Source: Hyphomicrobiales bacterium
Lineage (GTDB): Bacteria; Pseudomonadota; Alphaproteobacteria; Rhizobiales; Rhizobiaceae
Reading direction: 5' to 3'
NCBI GenBank assembly: GCA_900471605.1
Contig: UCEY01000027.1
Coordinates: forward strand, 30,053-94,052
DNA length: 64,000 nt
A program made the position numbers and the translations under genes. Positions 17,016 through 25,498 of the stretch are shown here, one piece after another (within the stretch, counting starts at the first letter, position 1; each line of letters starts with the position of its first letter). The notes under the pieces are model-generated. The model saw only the letters and a program-made list of their open reading frames with translations. It did no database searches and was not told the origin of the DNA.

Positions 17016-18674
17016 TCAGCCGAACAGCACGAAGCTGCTCTTCAGCGTCACCCAGACGCCCCAGAGAAGCGGGATGCCGACGACCGCCCAGGCAAGCGCC
17101 GCCTTGGCATCCAGACCACCGGTGCCGATACCGAAGGAACCGGTCGGACCCGCATTCGCTGCAGCCGTCTTTGCCTGCAGCGAAGCGACTTCGTGGTCCG
17201 ACATGAACCATTTGTCGGGAAGCGGCCGGACCAGCGAGTTGGCGATCAACCCCAGAACCAGCATGCCGGCGAGGATATACATCGTGCCGGTATAGAGCGC
17301 CGGCCCGGCCGGAACGCCCGCCGTGAGCTGCGCTTCGCGGATGTAGTTGACGACGACGGGACCGAGGATGCCGGCAGTCGCCCAGGCCGTCAGAAGACGG
17401 CCGTGGATGGCGCCGACGAACTGGGTGCCGAAGATGTCCGCAAGATAGGCCGGGATGGTCGCGAAACCGCCGCCATACATGGACAGGATGATGCCGAAAG
17501 CGAGCACGAAGAGCGCCTTGCTGCCCATGTCGGCAAGCGTCGGAGCGAGCGCATAAAGCACGATGCCGAGCACGAAGAACGTATAATAGGTGTTCTTGCG
17601 GCCGATCTTGTCGGAGAGCGACGCCCAGAAGAAACGGCCGCCGATATTGAAAAGCGAGAGCAGCCCGGCAAAACCGGCGGCAATCGTGGCGATCTGTGCC
17701 TTCTGGCTCGCATCGAGCTGCGAGAAGGTCAGGTTCGGCAGGCCGATCAGCGATCCGGCGAAGATTTCCTGCAGCATCGGCGACGCCATGCCGATCACCC
17801 CGATGCCGGCCGAGACGTTCAGGCAAAGCACCGCCCAGATCAGCCAGAACTGCTTGGTCTTGTGCGCGTCGCGCAGATGGACATGTCTGGTGGTGATCAT
17901 CGTCGTCTTGGAGACCGGAGGCGTCCAGCCTTCCGGACGCCAGCCGGCCGGCGGGATGCGATAACCGAAGGCACCGCCCATCATGAAGCAGAAATAGATC
18001 ACCGCCATGCAGATGAAGGTCTGCCAGACGCCGACCGAGACATCGGTTTTGAAATAGTTCATCAGCAGGTTGGCGAGCGGAGCACCGATCATCGCGCCGC
18101 CGCCGAAGCCCATGATGGCCATGCCGGTCGCCATGCCGCGGCGGTCAGGGAACCATTTGATGAGCGTCGAAACGGGCGAGATGTAGCCAAGGCCGAGGCC
18201 AACGCCGCCGATCACGCCGGCACCGACCCACATCAGCCACAGCTGATGGGTCATGACGCCGATCGCCGCGACGATGATGCCGCCGCACCAGCAGCAGGCC
18301 GACACGAAACCGGCCTTGCGCGGGCCGACCCGTTCCAGCCACCCGCCCCAGATAGCGGCCGAGCAGCCGAGCAGCACGAAGAACAGCGTGTAGATCCAGC
18401 CCAGATCCGCCACGCGCCAGTTGCAGCTTGTCGTAAACAGAGCAGACAGGAGGTTCAGACTGGCGCAGGATGGATCTGCTGCTCCCGGAATGGCCTTGGA
18501 AAGCGGCAGCCAGAAAACGCTGAACCCGTAAGCCATGCCGATGCAAAGGTGAATGGCGAGTGCTGCCGGCGGCACGAGCCAGCGATTGAAACCCGGTTTT
18601 GCGATAATACGTTCCCTATCGAGGAGCCCGACATTGCCTGTCAGGCCCTCGTTCGTCGTTCCTGCAATTGCCAT
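17016..18674 (-). CDS. MFS transporter of the oxalate/formate antiporter (OxlT) family
   Basis: Twelve-helix inner-membrane carrier, 552 residues, longer than the usual 400-450 because of a central insertion and a C-terminal extension with extra hydrophobic segments (the last ending AALAWAVVGIPLLWGVWVTL). The N-terminal half resembles OxlT/YhjX-type carriers (AIHLCIGMAYGFSVFWLPL, GVIGGVGLGLGYISPVSTLIKWFPDRRGMATGMAI). The ATG at 18674 has a GGAGGGAGGAT Shine-Dalgarno sequence. It begins 75 bp after fdsD on the same strand, so it probably belongs to the formate dehydrogenase operon. Import of formate, oxalate or a related acid is the natural inference from position, not shown by sequence. Confidence 0.88.
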   Translation of the reverse strand: MAIAGTTNEGLTGNVGLLDRERIIAKPGFNRWLVPPAALAIHLCIGMAYGFSVFWLPLSKAIPGAADPSCASLNLLSALFTTSCNWRVADLGWIYTLFFVLLGCSAAIWGGWLERVGPRKAGFVSACCWCGGIIVAAIGVMTHQLWLMWVGAGVIGGVGLGLGYISPVSTLIKWFPDRRGMATGMAIMGFGGGAMIGAPLANLLMNYFKTDVSVGVWQTFICMAVIYFCFMMGGAFGYRIPPAGWRPEGWTPPVSKTTMITTRHVHLRDAHKTKQFWLIWAVLCLNVSAGIGVIGMASPMLQEIFAGSLIGLPNLTFSQLDASQKAQIATIAAGFAGLLSLFNIGGRFFWASLSDKIGRKNTYYTFFVLGIVLYALAPTLADMGSKALFVLAFGIILSMYGGGFATIPAYLADIFGTQFVGAIHGRLLTAWATAGILGPVVVNYIREAQLTAGVPAGPALYTGTMYILAGMLVLGLIANSLVRPLPDKWFMSDHEVASLQAKTAAANAGPTGSFGIGTGGLDAKAALAWAVVGIPLLWGVWVTLKSSFVLFG

Positions 18675-18748
18675 TTAAAATATCCTCCCTCTGGATGATG
18701 GCTAGGCTCTATCCCCCCTCCGGCCCCTCACCTGCCGGATGGATGAAT

Positions 18749-19108
18749 TCATGCGGCGCTTTCGGGAATGCTCGGTTCGGAAAGCGACTCCCCTTCGGCG
18801 GGACCCTTGCCGCCCGGCGCACCTTCAGCCGCATCCTGGCCGACACCGACGCCCGACCCGACCTTGGCCTCTGGCCGGCGGATCAGCGCGGAAGCCTCAA
18901 TGACGAGCGGCAAAAGCCCTTCTCCGCCCTTGTCGAGATGCTCGAAAAACTGCCGGCGCATGCGCGGCTCCCAGAATTTGTTGATATGCGTCGCGACACC
19001 TTCGGCGCGCACCTTTTCCGGCTGCGACAGGAAGAAGGTGGCGATCTGGTTGGCCATCCGGACCAGTTTGTCGAGCACCAGTTGCTCGGGGCTTTGGTCA
19101 TGCGACAT
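18749..19108 (-). CDS. fdsD: Formate dehydrogenase delta subunit
   Basis: Small subunit of the NAD-dependent molybdenum formate dehydrogenase, thought to be needed for a stable or mature complex. 119 residues; the conserved part is the first 80 (LVRMANQIATFFLSQP ... ATHINKFWEPRMRRQFFEHL), which matches the FdsD family. The last 40 residues are low-complexity, rich in G, E and A. The ATG at 19108 (MSHDQSPEQ) has GGAG upstream and lies inside the end of fdhD, overlapping it by 11 bp, so it is translationally linked to fdhD. It is followed by the MFS carrier. Confidence 0.9.
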   Translation of the reverse strand: MSHDQSPEQLVLDKLVRMANQIATFFLSQPEKVRAEGVATHINKFWEPRMRRQFFEHLDKGGEGLLPLVIEASALIRRPEAKVGSGVGVGQDAAEGAPGGKGPAEGESLSEPSIPESAA

Positions 19109-19925
19109 CGGCGACAACTCCAGTGGTTATGCGATCGGTACGCGTAAAGATTTCAAAATCCTCGCCGCGCGTCAGCGCGATGAGTGTCATGCCCGCCTCC
19201 TCTGCCGTGCGAATGGCAAGCGCGGTGGGGGCGGAAATGGCGATCAGCACGGCGCTTCCGAGGATCGCCGTCTTCTGCACCATCTCGACGGAGATGCGGC
19301 TGGTGACGACCACGACGCCCTCCGACCCCTTGATACCCCGGCGGATGGCCGCTCCCGCCAGCTTGTCGAGCGCGTTGTGGCGGCCGACATCCTCGCGGAC
19401 CGCGACCAGTCCCTTGCCCGGTACGACGAAACCGGCGCCATGAACCGCATGCGTTTCCCGATGCAGCGGCTGCGCGCTGTTGAGCGCCGCGACCGCCTCG
19501 CTCACCTCTTTCGGGCTCAAGGCCATTGCCACCAAGGAAACGTCCGGAACAGGGCGCATCGCCTGCTCGATCGACTCGATACCGCAGAGCCCGCAGCCGA
19601 CCGGCCCCGCCATGTGCCGGCGCCGGGCGCGCAGCGCATCCTCCTTGTCCGCGGCAAGCACCACCTGCACATCGAGGCCTGCACCCTCCTCGACGACGGA
19701 GATACTCTCGATCTCCGCCATCGACGTTATGATGCCTTCCGTAAGGCTGAAGCCGACGGCGAAATCCTCGAGATCCGCCGGCGTGCCCATCATCACCGCA
19801 TGGGTGGAACCGCCATAGGAAAAGGCGATCGGCACCTCCTCCGGCACCACCCGCGAGCCGGCGCGGGTCACGCCGTTGCGGCGTGCGATCTCGGGGGCGG
19901 ACATGGTGGTATTGAATTCAGCCAT
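19098..19925 (-). CDS. fdhD: Formate dehydrogenase accessory sulfurtransferase FdhD
   Basis: Transfers sulfur from a cysteine desulfurase to the molybdenum cofactor so that formate dehydrogenase becomes active. 275 residues from ATG 19925 (MAEFNTTMSAPEI). The two cysteines of the CGLCG loop (C111, C114) and the conserved HAVHGAGF and EDVGRHNALDKLAGA motifs are present. There is no clear Shine-Dalgarno sequence; ATG 19904 is an alternative. Open reading frame upstream of 19925 runs into the palindromic repeat and should not be counted as protein. It lies between fdsA and fdsD in the fds operon. Confidence 0.94.
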   Translation of the reverse strand: MAEFNTTMSAPEIARRNGVTRAGSRVVPEEVPIAFSYGGSTHAVMMGTPADLEDFAVGFSLTEGIITSMAEIESISVVEEGAGLDVQVVLAADKEDALRARRRHMAGPVGCGLCGIESIEQAMRPVPDVSLVAMALSPKEVSEAVAALNSAQPLHRETHAVHGAGFVVPGKGLVAVREDVGRHNALDKLAGAAIRRGIKGSEGVVVVTSRISVEMVQKTAILGSAVLIAISAPTALAIRTAEEAGMTLIALTRGEDFEIFTRTDRITTGVVADVA

Positions 19926-19945
19926 TGGATGTTGGAGCAAGAATA

Positions 19946-20123
19946 CCCCCCTCTGCCCTGCCGGGCATCTCCCCCTCAAGGGGGGAGATCGGATGTGGCA
20001 AGGCCCCACCCTCTATCGAAGTGAGCCAATAAGCAAACTTGTCCCTAGCGCCTTGAAATGCCGCCCATGCCTCTGGCCGATCTCCCCCCTTGAGGGGGAG
20101 ATGCCCGGCAGGGCAGAGGGGGG
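19946..20123. repeat. RIME-like palindromic repeat, copy 1 (between fdsA and fdhD)
   Basis: A 178-bp element bounded by perfect 47-bp inverted repeats (19946-19992 and 20077-20123) starting CCCCCCTCTGCCCTGCCGGG. Each arm also folds on itself into two hairpins (GCCC-TGCC-GGGC and CTCCCCC-CTCAAG-GGGGGAG). The 84-bp centre contains GAAGTGAGCC, shared with copy 2. It fills most of the 221-bp fdsA-fdhD spacer. It is of the type described in rhizobia as intergenic mosaic elements (RIME); membership in a named family is not verified. Confidence 0.9.
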
Positions 20124-20146
20124 TAAGCCAGGCACTCGCAGCCATC

Positions 20147-23026
20147 CTACTCAGCCGCCTCCAGCTTCCCCGCAATCCGCCGGGACCGCCGGGACAGTTC
20201 GTCGTAATCGCTCTGCCACTCGGTCGGGCCGTTCGACGGCGACACCTGCACCGCGGTCACCTTGTATTCCGGGCAATTGGTCGCCCAGTCGGAGAAATCG
20301 GTGGTGATGACGTTCGCCTGCGTGTTCGGATGATGGAAGGTCGTATAGACCACGCCCGGCGCCACACGATCGGTGATCAGCGCCCTCAGCGTCGTATCGC
20401 CCGAACGGCTGGCGAGCTTGATCCAGTCGCCTTCCTTGATGCCGCGTTGTTCCGCATCATGCGGATGGATTTCCAGCCGGTCTTCCGCATGCCAGGCGAC
20501 ATTTTCGGTACGCCGGGTCTGGGCGCCGACATTGTACTGGGACAGGATACGGCCGGTCGTCAGCAGCAGCGGGAAGCGGGGACCGGTGCGTTCGTCGGTT
20601 GCCACATATTCGGTGCGGATGAACTTGCCCTTGCCGCGCACGAACCCATCGACATGCATGATCGGCGAACCGACCGGATGCGCCTCGTTGCACGGCCACT
20701 GAACCGAGCCCATCTTGTCGAGATAGTCGTAGGAAACCAGCGCGAAGCTCGGCGTCGATACGGCGATCTCGTCCATGATCTGAGACGGATGCGCATAGTT
20801 CCAGGCAAGGCCCATCGCCTGCGCGAGCTTCTGGGTGACTTCCCAGTCGGCATAACCGTTCTTCGGGCTCATCACCTTGCGCACGCGGTTGATGCGGCGC
20901 TCGGCATTGGTGAACGTGCCGTCCTTTTCGAGGAAGGTCGAACCCGGCAGGAAGACATGCGCGTAATTGGCCGTCTCGTTCAGGAAGAGGTCGTGAACCA
21001 CGACGCATTCCATCGCGGCGAGACCCGCCGACACATGCTTGGTGTCCGGGTCGGACTGCAGAATGTCCTCGCCCTGGATATAGATGCCCTTGAACGTGCC
21101 CTCGACGGCCGCATCCAGCATGTTCGGGATGCGCAGGCCCGGTTCGTTGTTGAGCGTCACGCCCCACAGCTTTTCAAACGTGTCCCGGGTCGCGTCGTCG
21201 GAGATGTGGCGATAACCCGGCAGTTCATGCGGGAACGAGCCCATGTCGCAGGAGCCCTGGACGTTGTTCTGGCCGCGCAGCGGGTTCACCCCGACGCCCG
21301 GACGGCCGATATTGCCAGTCGCCATCGCAAGGTTGGCGATCGCCATGACGGTCGTCGAACCCTGGCTGTGCTCGGTGACGCCGAGGCCGTAATAGATCGA
21401 CCCGTTGCCGCCCTTGGCAAAAAGCCGGGCAGCACCACGGACCAGCTCAGGCTTCACGCCGGTAAACTTCTCGACGGCTTCCGGGCTGTGCTGTTCTTCG
21501 CCGACGAAGGCCGCCCAGTCTTCGAATTCCGACCAGTCGCAACGCTCGCGGATGAACTTTTCGTCGAACAGGCCTTCGGTGACGATGACATGCGCCAGCG
21601 CCGTCAGCACGGCCACGTTGGTGCCCGGCTGCAGCGGCAGGTGATAATCGGCTTCCACATGCGGCGTCTTGACGAGATCGATGCGGCGCGGATCGATGAC
21701 GATCAGTTTTGCGCCCTGACGGAGCCGCTTCTTGAGGCGCGAGCCGAACACCGGATGACCGTCGGTCGGGTTGGCGCCGATGACGATGACGACATCGGTA
21801 TGCTCGACCGAGTCGAAATTCTGCGTGCCGGCCGAAGTGCCGAAGGCCTGGCCGAGGCCGTAGCCGGTGGGCGAATGGCAGACGCGGGCGCAGGTATCGA
21901 CATTGTTATTGCCGAAACCGGCGCGGATCAGCTTCTGGACGAGGAAGGTCTCCTCGTTGGTGCAGCGCGACGAGGTGATGCCGCCGATCGAATCCCGGCC
22001 GTACTGGTACTGGATGCGCCGGAATTCGGAAGCCACGTGCGAAAAGGCTTCTTCCCAGGTCACTTCCCGCCACGGATCGGAGATCTTTTCGCGGATCATC
22101 GGATTGAGGATGCGGTCCTTGTGGGTCGCATAACCGTAGGCAAAACGGCCCTTGACGCAGGAATGGCCGCGGTTCGCCTGGCCATCCTTCCACGGCACCA
22201 TGCGGACAAGCTCTTCGCCGCGCATTTCCGCCTTGAACGAGCAACCGACGCCGCAATAGGCGCAGGTGGTGACTTCCGAATGTTCCGGCTGGCCGATCGC
22301 GATGACCGACTTTTCGGTGAGCGTCGCGGTCGGGCAAGCCTGCACGCAGGCGCCGCAGGAGACGCATTCGGAATCGAGGAAATGTTCGTGGGCACCGGGC
22401 GAAACACGGCTTTCGAAACCACGGCCCTCGATCGTCAGCGCGAACGTGCCCTGCACCTCTTCGCAGGCGCGCACGCAGCGGGAGCAGACGATGCATTTCG
22501 AGGGATCATAGGTGAAGTATGGATTCGACTCGTCCTTCGGCATCCACTTGGCGTTGATCGCGCCATCGTTGCGGGCGCGGACGTGGTTTTCGCCCTCATA
22601 GCCGTAGCGAACATCGCGAAGGCCTACCGCGCCGGCCATGTCCTGCAATTCGCAGTCCCCGTTGGCGGCACAGGTGAGACAGTCGAGCGGGTGGTCGGAG
22701 ATGTAGAGCTCCATCACGCCGCGACGGATATCCTTCAGCCTGCCGGTCTGGGTGTGCACCACCATGCCCGGCATGACCGGCGTGGTGCAGGACGACGGCG
22801 TTCCGTTGCGGCCTTCGATCTCGACAAGACAGAGCCGGCAGGACCCGAAGGCGTCGACCATGTCGGTGGCGCAGAGTTTCGGCACCTGTATGCCTGCTTC
22901 CATCGAAGCGCGCATGATCGACGTGCCTTCCGGCACGGTGATGGCGCGGCCATCGATGGTGAGGGTTACCTGCGCCTCTGACCGGGAAGCCGGCGTGCCG
23001 TAGTCGATTTCATGAACGAGGGACAT
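20147..23026 (-). CDS. fdsA: NAD-dependent formate dehydrogenase alpha (catalytic) subunit
   Basis: Oxidises formate to CO2 at a bis-MGD molybdenum centre and passes electrons through iron-sulfur clusters to FdsB; soluble cytosolic complex. 959 residues. In order: [2Fe-2S] ligands C52, C63, C66, C80; a His-Cys3 cluster (H112, C116, C119, C125); two 4Fe-4S ferredoxin sets (C178/181/184/188 and C221/224/227/231); the Mo-domain cluster (C255, C258, C262, C290); and the catalytic CARVCHSPTG with C383-H384, so the enzyme uses cysteine, not selenocysteine. The ATG at 23026 has AAGGAGA upstream. It is fourth in the unit lysR, fdsG, fdsB, fdsA, and palindromic repeats flank it on both sides. Confidence 0.97.
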   Translation of the reverse strand: MSLVHEIDYGTPASRSEAQVTLTIDGRAITVPEGTSIMRASMEAGIQVPKLCATDMVDAFGSCRLCLVEIEGRNGTPSSCTTPVMPGMVVHTQTGRLKDIRRGVMELYISDHPLDCLTCAANGDCELQDMAGAVGLRDVRYGYEGENHVRARNDGAINAKWMPKDESNPYFTYDPSKCIVCSRCVRACEEVQGTFALTIEGRGFESRVSPGAHEHFLDSECVSCGACVQACPTATLTEKSVIAIGQPEHSEVTTCAYCGVGCSFKAEMRGEELVRMVPWKDGQANRGHSCVKGRFAYGYATHKDRILNPMIREKISDPWREVTWEEAFSHVASEFRRIQYQYGRDSIGGITSSRCTNEETFLVQKLIRAGFGNNNVDTCARVCHSPTGYGLGQAFGTSAGTQNFDSVEHTDVVIVIGANPTDGHPVFGSRLKKRLRQGAKLIVIDPRRIDLVKTPHVEADYHLPLQPGTNVAVLTALAHVIVTEGLFDEKFIRERCDWSEFEDWAAFVGEEQHSPEAVEKFTGVKPELVRGAARLFAKGGNGSIYYGLGVTEHSQGSTTVMAIANLAMATGNIGRPGVGVNPLRGQNNVQGSCDMGSFPHELPGYRHISDDATRDTFEKLWGVTLNNEPGLRIPNMLDAAVEGTFKGIYIQGEDILQSDPDTKHVSAGLAAMECVVVHDLFLNETANYAHVFLPGSTFLEKDGTFTNAERRINRVRKVMSPKNGYADWEVTQKLAQAMGLAWNYAHPSQIMDEIAVSTPSFALVSYDYLDKMGSVQWPCNEAHPVGSPIMHVDGFVRGKGKFIRTEYVATDERTGPRFPLLLTTGRILSQYNVGAQTRRTENVAWHAEDRLEIHPHDAEQRGIKEGDWIKLASRSGDTTLRALITDRVAPGVVYTTFHHPNTQANVITTDFSDWATNCPEYKVTAVQVSPSNGPTEWQSDYDELSRRSRRIAGKLEAAE

Positions 23027-23070
23027 TGTGTGTCTCCTTGCTGGAAAAAGTAAACGCGGGAGCAAGAATG

Positions 23071-23242
23071 CCCCCCTCTGGCCTGCCGGCCATCTCCCCC
23101 TCGGGTGGGGAGATCACAAAAGGCGGAACCGCCGTTTCAAGTGAGCCGACACGAAGGATGCGAGGTGCAATGGAAAGCGATGAGCAAGCCCCCAGCCGAT
23201 CTCCCCCCTTGAGGGGGAGATGCCCGGCAGGGCAGAGGGGGG
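23071..23242. repeat. RIME-like palindromic repeat, copy 2 (between fdsB and fdsA)
   Basis: A 172-bp element with the same ends as copy 1. The right arm is the same as in copy 1, but the left arm reads GGCC-TGCC-GGCC instead of GCCC-TGCC-GGGC and CTCCCC-CTCGGGT-GGGGAG instead of CTCCCCC-CTCAAG-GGGGGAG. The arms therefore no longer pair perfectly with each other, yet each local hairpin is kept by paired changes. It lies in the fdsB-fdsA spacer. Confidence 0.9.
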
Positions 23243-23281
23243 TGCTCAGGAACTCAGCCCAAGCAGACGCGCGCAGAGTTC

Positions 23282-24838
23282 TCATTCCGCAGCCTCCACC
23301 ATCGGAGCCGGAGAAAAGTCCTCCGGGAAATGGTTCATCGCACTCATCACCGGATAGGGCGTGAACCCGCCAAGCGCGCAGAGAGAGCCGAACTTCATCG
23401 TGTTGCAGAGATCTGCCAGCAACGCCTTGTTCTTCTCCGGCTCGATGCCCTGCCTGATCTTGTCGGCCGTTTCCACGCCACGGGTCGAACCGATGCGGCA
23501 GGGCGTGCACTTGCCGCAGCTTTCGATGGCGCAGAATTCCATCGCGAACCGCGCCTGTTTCAGCATGTCGGCCGAATCGTCGAACACGGTGATGCCGGCA
23601 TGGCCGATCAGCCCGTCCCGGGCCGCAAAAGCTTCGTAGTCGAACGGCGTGTCGAACAGCGCCCGCGGAAAATAGGCGCCGAGCGGTCCGCCCACCTGCA
23701 CCGCCTTCACCGGCCGGCCGGTCGCCGTGCCGCCGCCGATATGATCGACGATCTCGCCGAGCGACAGGCCGAAGGCAGTTTCGTAAAGGCCGCCATATTT
23801 GACATTGCCGGCGATCTGGATCGGGATCGTCCCACGCGAACGACCCATGCCGAAATCGCGATAGAAGGCGGCCCCCCGATCCATGATCACAGGCACCGAC
23901 GCCAGCGAAATGACGTTGTTGACCACCGTCGGACGGCCCAGAAATCCCTGCAGCGCCGGCAATGGCGGCTTGGCGCGCACGATGCCGCGCTTGCCTTCGA
24001 GCGAATTCAGCAGCGAGGTTTCCTCGCCGCAGACATAGGCGCCGGCGCCGGAGCGGATCTCCATGTCGAAGGCATGCACCGAGCCCATCACCGACGGGCC
24101 GAGAATGCCGGCGGCCCGGGCGATCTCGACGGCCTCTGTCATCGTTGCGATGGCATGCGGATATTCAGATCGGACATAGACATAACCCTTGGTGGCGCCC
24201 GTCGCGATGCCGGCAATGATCATGCCCTCGATCAGCACGAAGGGATCGCCTTCCATGATCATCCGGTCCGCGAAGGTGGCGCTGTCGCCCTCGTCCGCAT
24301 TGCAGACGATGTACTTCTGCGGCCCCGCCGCATCCATCACCGTCTTCCACTTGATGCCGGTCGGGAAGCCGGCGCCGCCACGACCGCGAAGGCCGCTATC
24401 GGTCACCTGGGCGACGATCTCGGCTCGCGTCATGGCGATCGCGTTTTCGAGACCCTTGAAGCCCTGATAGTGGCGATAGTCGTCGAGCGACAGCGGATCG
24501 GTGACGCCGCAACGGGAAAAAGTCAGCCGCGTCTGCTGCCGCAGGAAGGGGATGTCCTTGGTCGGCCCGAGATGCAAAGCATGCTGTCCGCCCTCCAGGA
24601 AGCCCGTATCGAACAGGCCCTTGACGTCGCCGGGCTTCACCGGGCCATAGGCGATACGGCCGTGCTCCGTGCGCACTTCAACCAGCGGCTCCAGCCAGAA
24701 CATGCCGCGCGAACCGTTGCGGACGATCGTGGCATCGAGCCCGCGGGCCTCGATCTCCTGGGCGATCGCCTTGGCTACCTTCTCGGCACCCAGCGCCAGC
24801 GCGGCGGCATCGCGGGGAACGAAAATCGTCACCGTCAT
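23282..24838 (-). CDS. fdsB: NAD-dependent formate dehydrogenase beta subunit (FMN, NADH site)
   Basis: Takes electrons from FdsA and reduces NAD+ at an FMN site; NuoF-like. 518 residues: an N-terminal thioredoxin-like region (1-100), the FMN/NADH-binding core with GLRGRGGAGFPTG (about 148-160) and CNADEGDSATFADRMIMEGD, a SLBB-like segment, and a C-terminal 4Fe-4S domain with ESCGKCTPCRIGSTRG. The start at 24838 overlaps the fdsG stop by 4 bp (ATGA), giving coupled translation. It is followed by repeat copy 2 and then fdsA. Confidence 0.96.
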   Translation of the reverse strand: MTVTIFVPRDAAALALGAEKVAKAIAQEIEARGLDATIVRNGSRGMFWLEPLVEVRTEHGRIAYGPVKPGDVKGLFDTGFLEGGQHALHLGPTKDIPFLRQQTRLTFSRCGVTDPLSLDDYRHYQGFKGLENAIAMTRAEIVAQVTDSGLRGRGGAGFPTGIKWKTVMDAAGPQKYIVCNADEGDSATFADRMIMEGDPFVLIEGMIIAGIATGATKGYVYVRSEYPHAIATMTEAVEIARAAGILGPSVMGSVHAFDMEIRSGAGAYVCGEETSLLNSLEGKRGIVRAKPPLPALQGFLGRPTVVNNVISLASVPVIMDRGAAFYRDFGMGRSRGTIPIQIAGNVKYGGLYETAFGLSLGEIVDHIGGGTATGRPVKAVQVGGPLGAYFPRALFDTPFDYEAFAARDGLIGHAGITVFDDSADMLKQARFAMEFCAIESCGKCTPCRIGSTRGVETADKIRQGIEPEKNKALLADLCNTMKFGSLCALGGFTPYPVMSAMNHFPEDFSPAPMVEAAE

Positions 24839-25314
24839 CGGCGTGCCTCCGCAACGATGTCGCTAAGACAGTGCTCATCGACGCGACCAAAAACTTCGCC
24901 ATCGAGCATGGCGGCAGGCGCACAGGCGCAGAGCCCGAGACAGTAGACCGCTTCCAGCGTCACCGCCCCGTCGAGCGTCGTCTGGTGGAAGTCGATACCC
25001 AGAAGCTCCCGGGCGCGATCCGCGATGCGGTCGCTGCCCATCGACTGGCAGGCTTCGGCACGACAGAGTTTCAGCACATGCCGGCCGGCCGGGTGGTCGC
25101 GGAATTCGTGGTAGAAGGTGACGACGCCATGCACTTCCGCGCGCGAGAGGTTGAGTTCGCTGGCGATGACCGGCTTCACCTCTTCCGGCACATAACCGAA
25201 CTCCGCCTGGATCGCATGCAGGATCGGCAGCATCGGGCCTTCCAGATGCTTCAGATCCCTGATGATCTGAAGCGACCGCTCGGTGAATTCACCGGCGGAA
25301 ATTCGCATATTCAT
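24835..25314 (-). CDS. fdsG: NAD-dependent formate dehydrogenase gamma subunit ([2Fe-2S])
   Basis: NuoE-like thioredoxin-fold subunit of formate dehydrogenase carrying one [2Fe-2S] cluster. 159 residues with ligands C84, C89, C125 and C129 (LCRAEACQ and CLGLCACAP). GGGAGG lies nine bases before ATG 25314; ATG 25308 is also possible. It is the first structural gene of the fds operon, 184 bp after the LysR gene on the same strand, and overlaps fdsB by 4 bp. Confidence 0.95.
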   Translation of the reverse strand: MNMRISAGEFTERSLQIIRDLKHLEGPMLPILHAIQAEFGYVPEEVKPVIASELNLSRAEVHGVVTFYHEFRDHPAGRHVLKLCRAEACQSMGSDRIADRARELLGIDFHQTTLDGAVTLEAVYCLGLCACAPAAMLDGEVFGRVDEHCLSDIVAEARR

Positions 25315-25483
25315 ATGTCATAGCCTCCCGGCTGATCCGCTCCGGGGCCACCTGGCGTCGGCGCCAGATGCACATAGACGGATCAGAAAGCTGACGAAGT
25401 TGTCCGACAACCGTACTTCGCCTACTGGGAATGGAATGTCGCAACCGATACCTCAACCGTCAATAAAGGAGATCGGTTACGCG

Positions 25484-25498
25484 ATAGAAAAAAGCTAT
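25484..25498. promoter_or_regulatory. LysR-type site ATAG-N7-CTAT upstream of the fds operon
   Basis: ATAGAAAAAAGCTAT is a perfect dyad of the LysR-family T-N11-A form, extended to GATAG-N7-CTATC. It sits at the lysR stop codon, about 170 bp upstream of fdsG. A second, looser pair ACCGAT/ATCGGT spans 25444-25477 in the same spacer. Binding by the adjacent LysR protein is an inference. Confidence 0.5.

Noticed and set aside
19926..20009. N-terminal extension of fdhD through the repeat element
   Set aside because: The translated repeat (RGRCPAGQRG-type peptide) appears whenever these palindromes are read through; the family N-terminus begins at 19925.
19946..20123. Repeat elements considered as a CRISPR array or insertion sequence
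   Set aside because: They are single palindromic units with no spacer series, no transposase and no flanking target duplication that I can see.
20090..22981. 963-codon plus-strand frame opposite fdsA, beginning inside repeat copy 1
   Set aside because: It is a shadow of fdsA, which has all cluster and active-site motifs; the frame even starts in the palindromic element.
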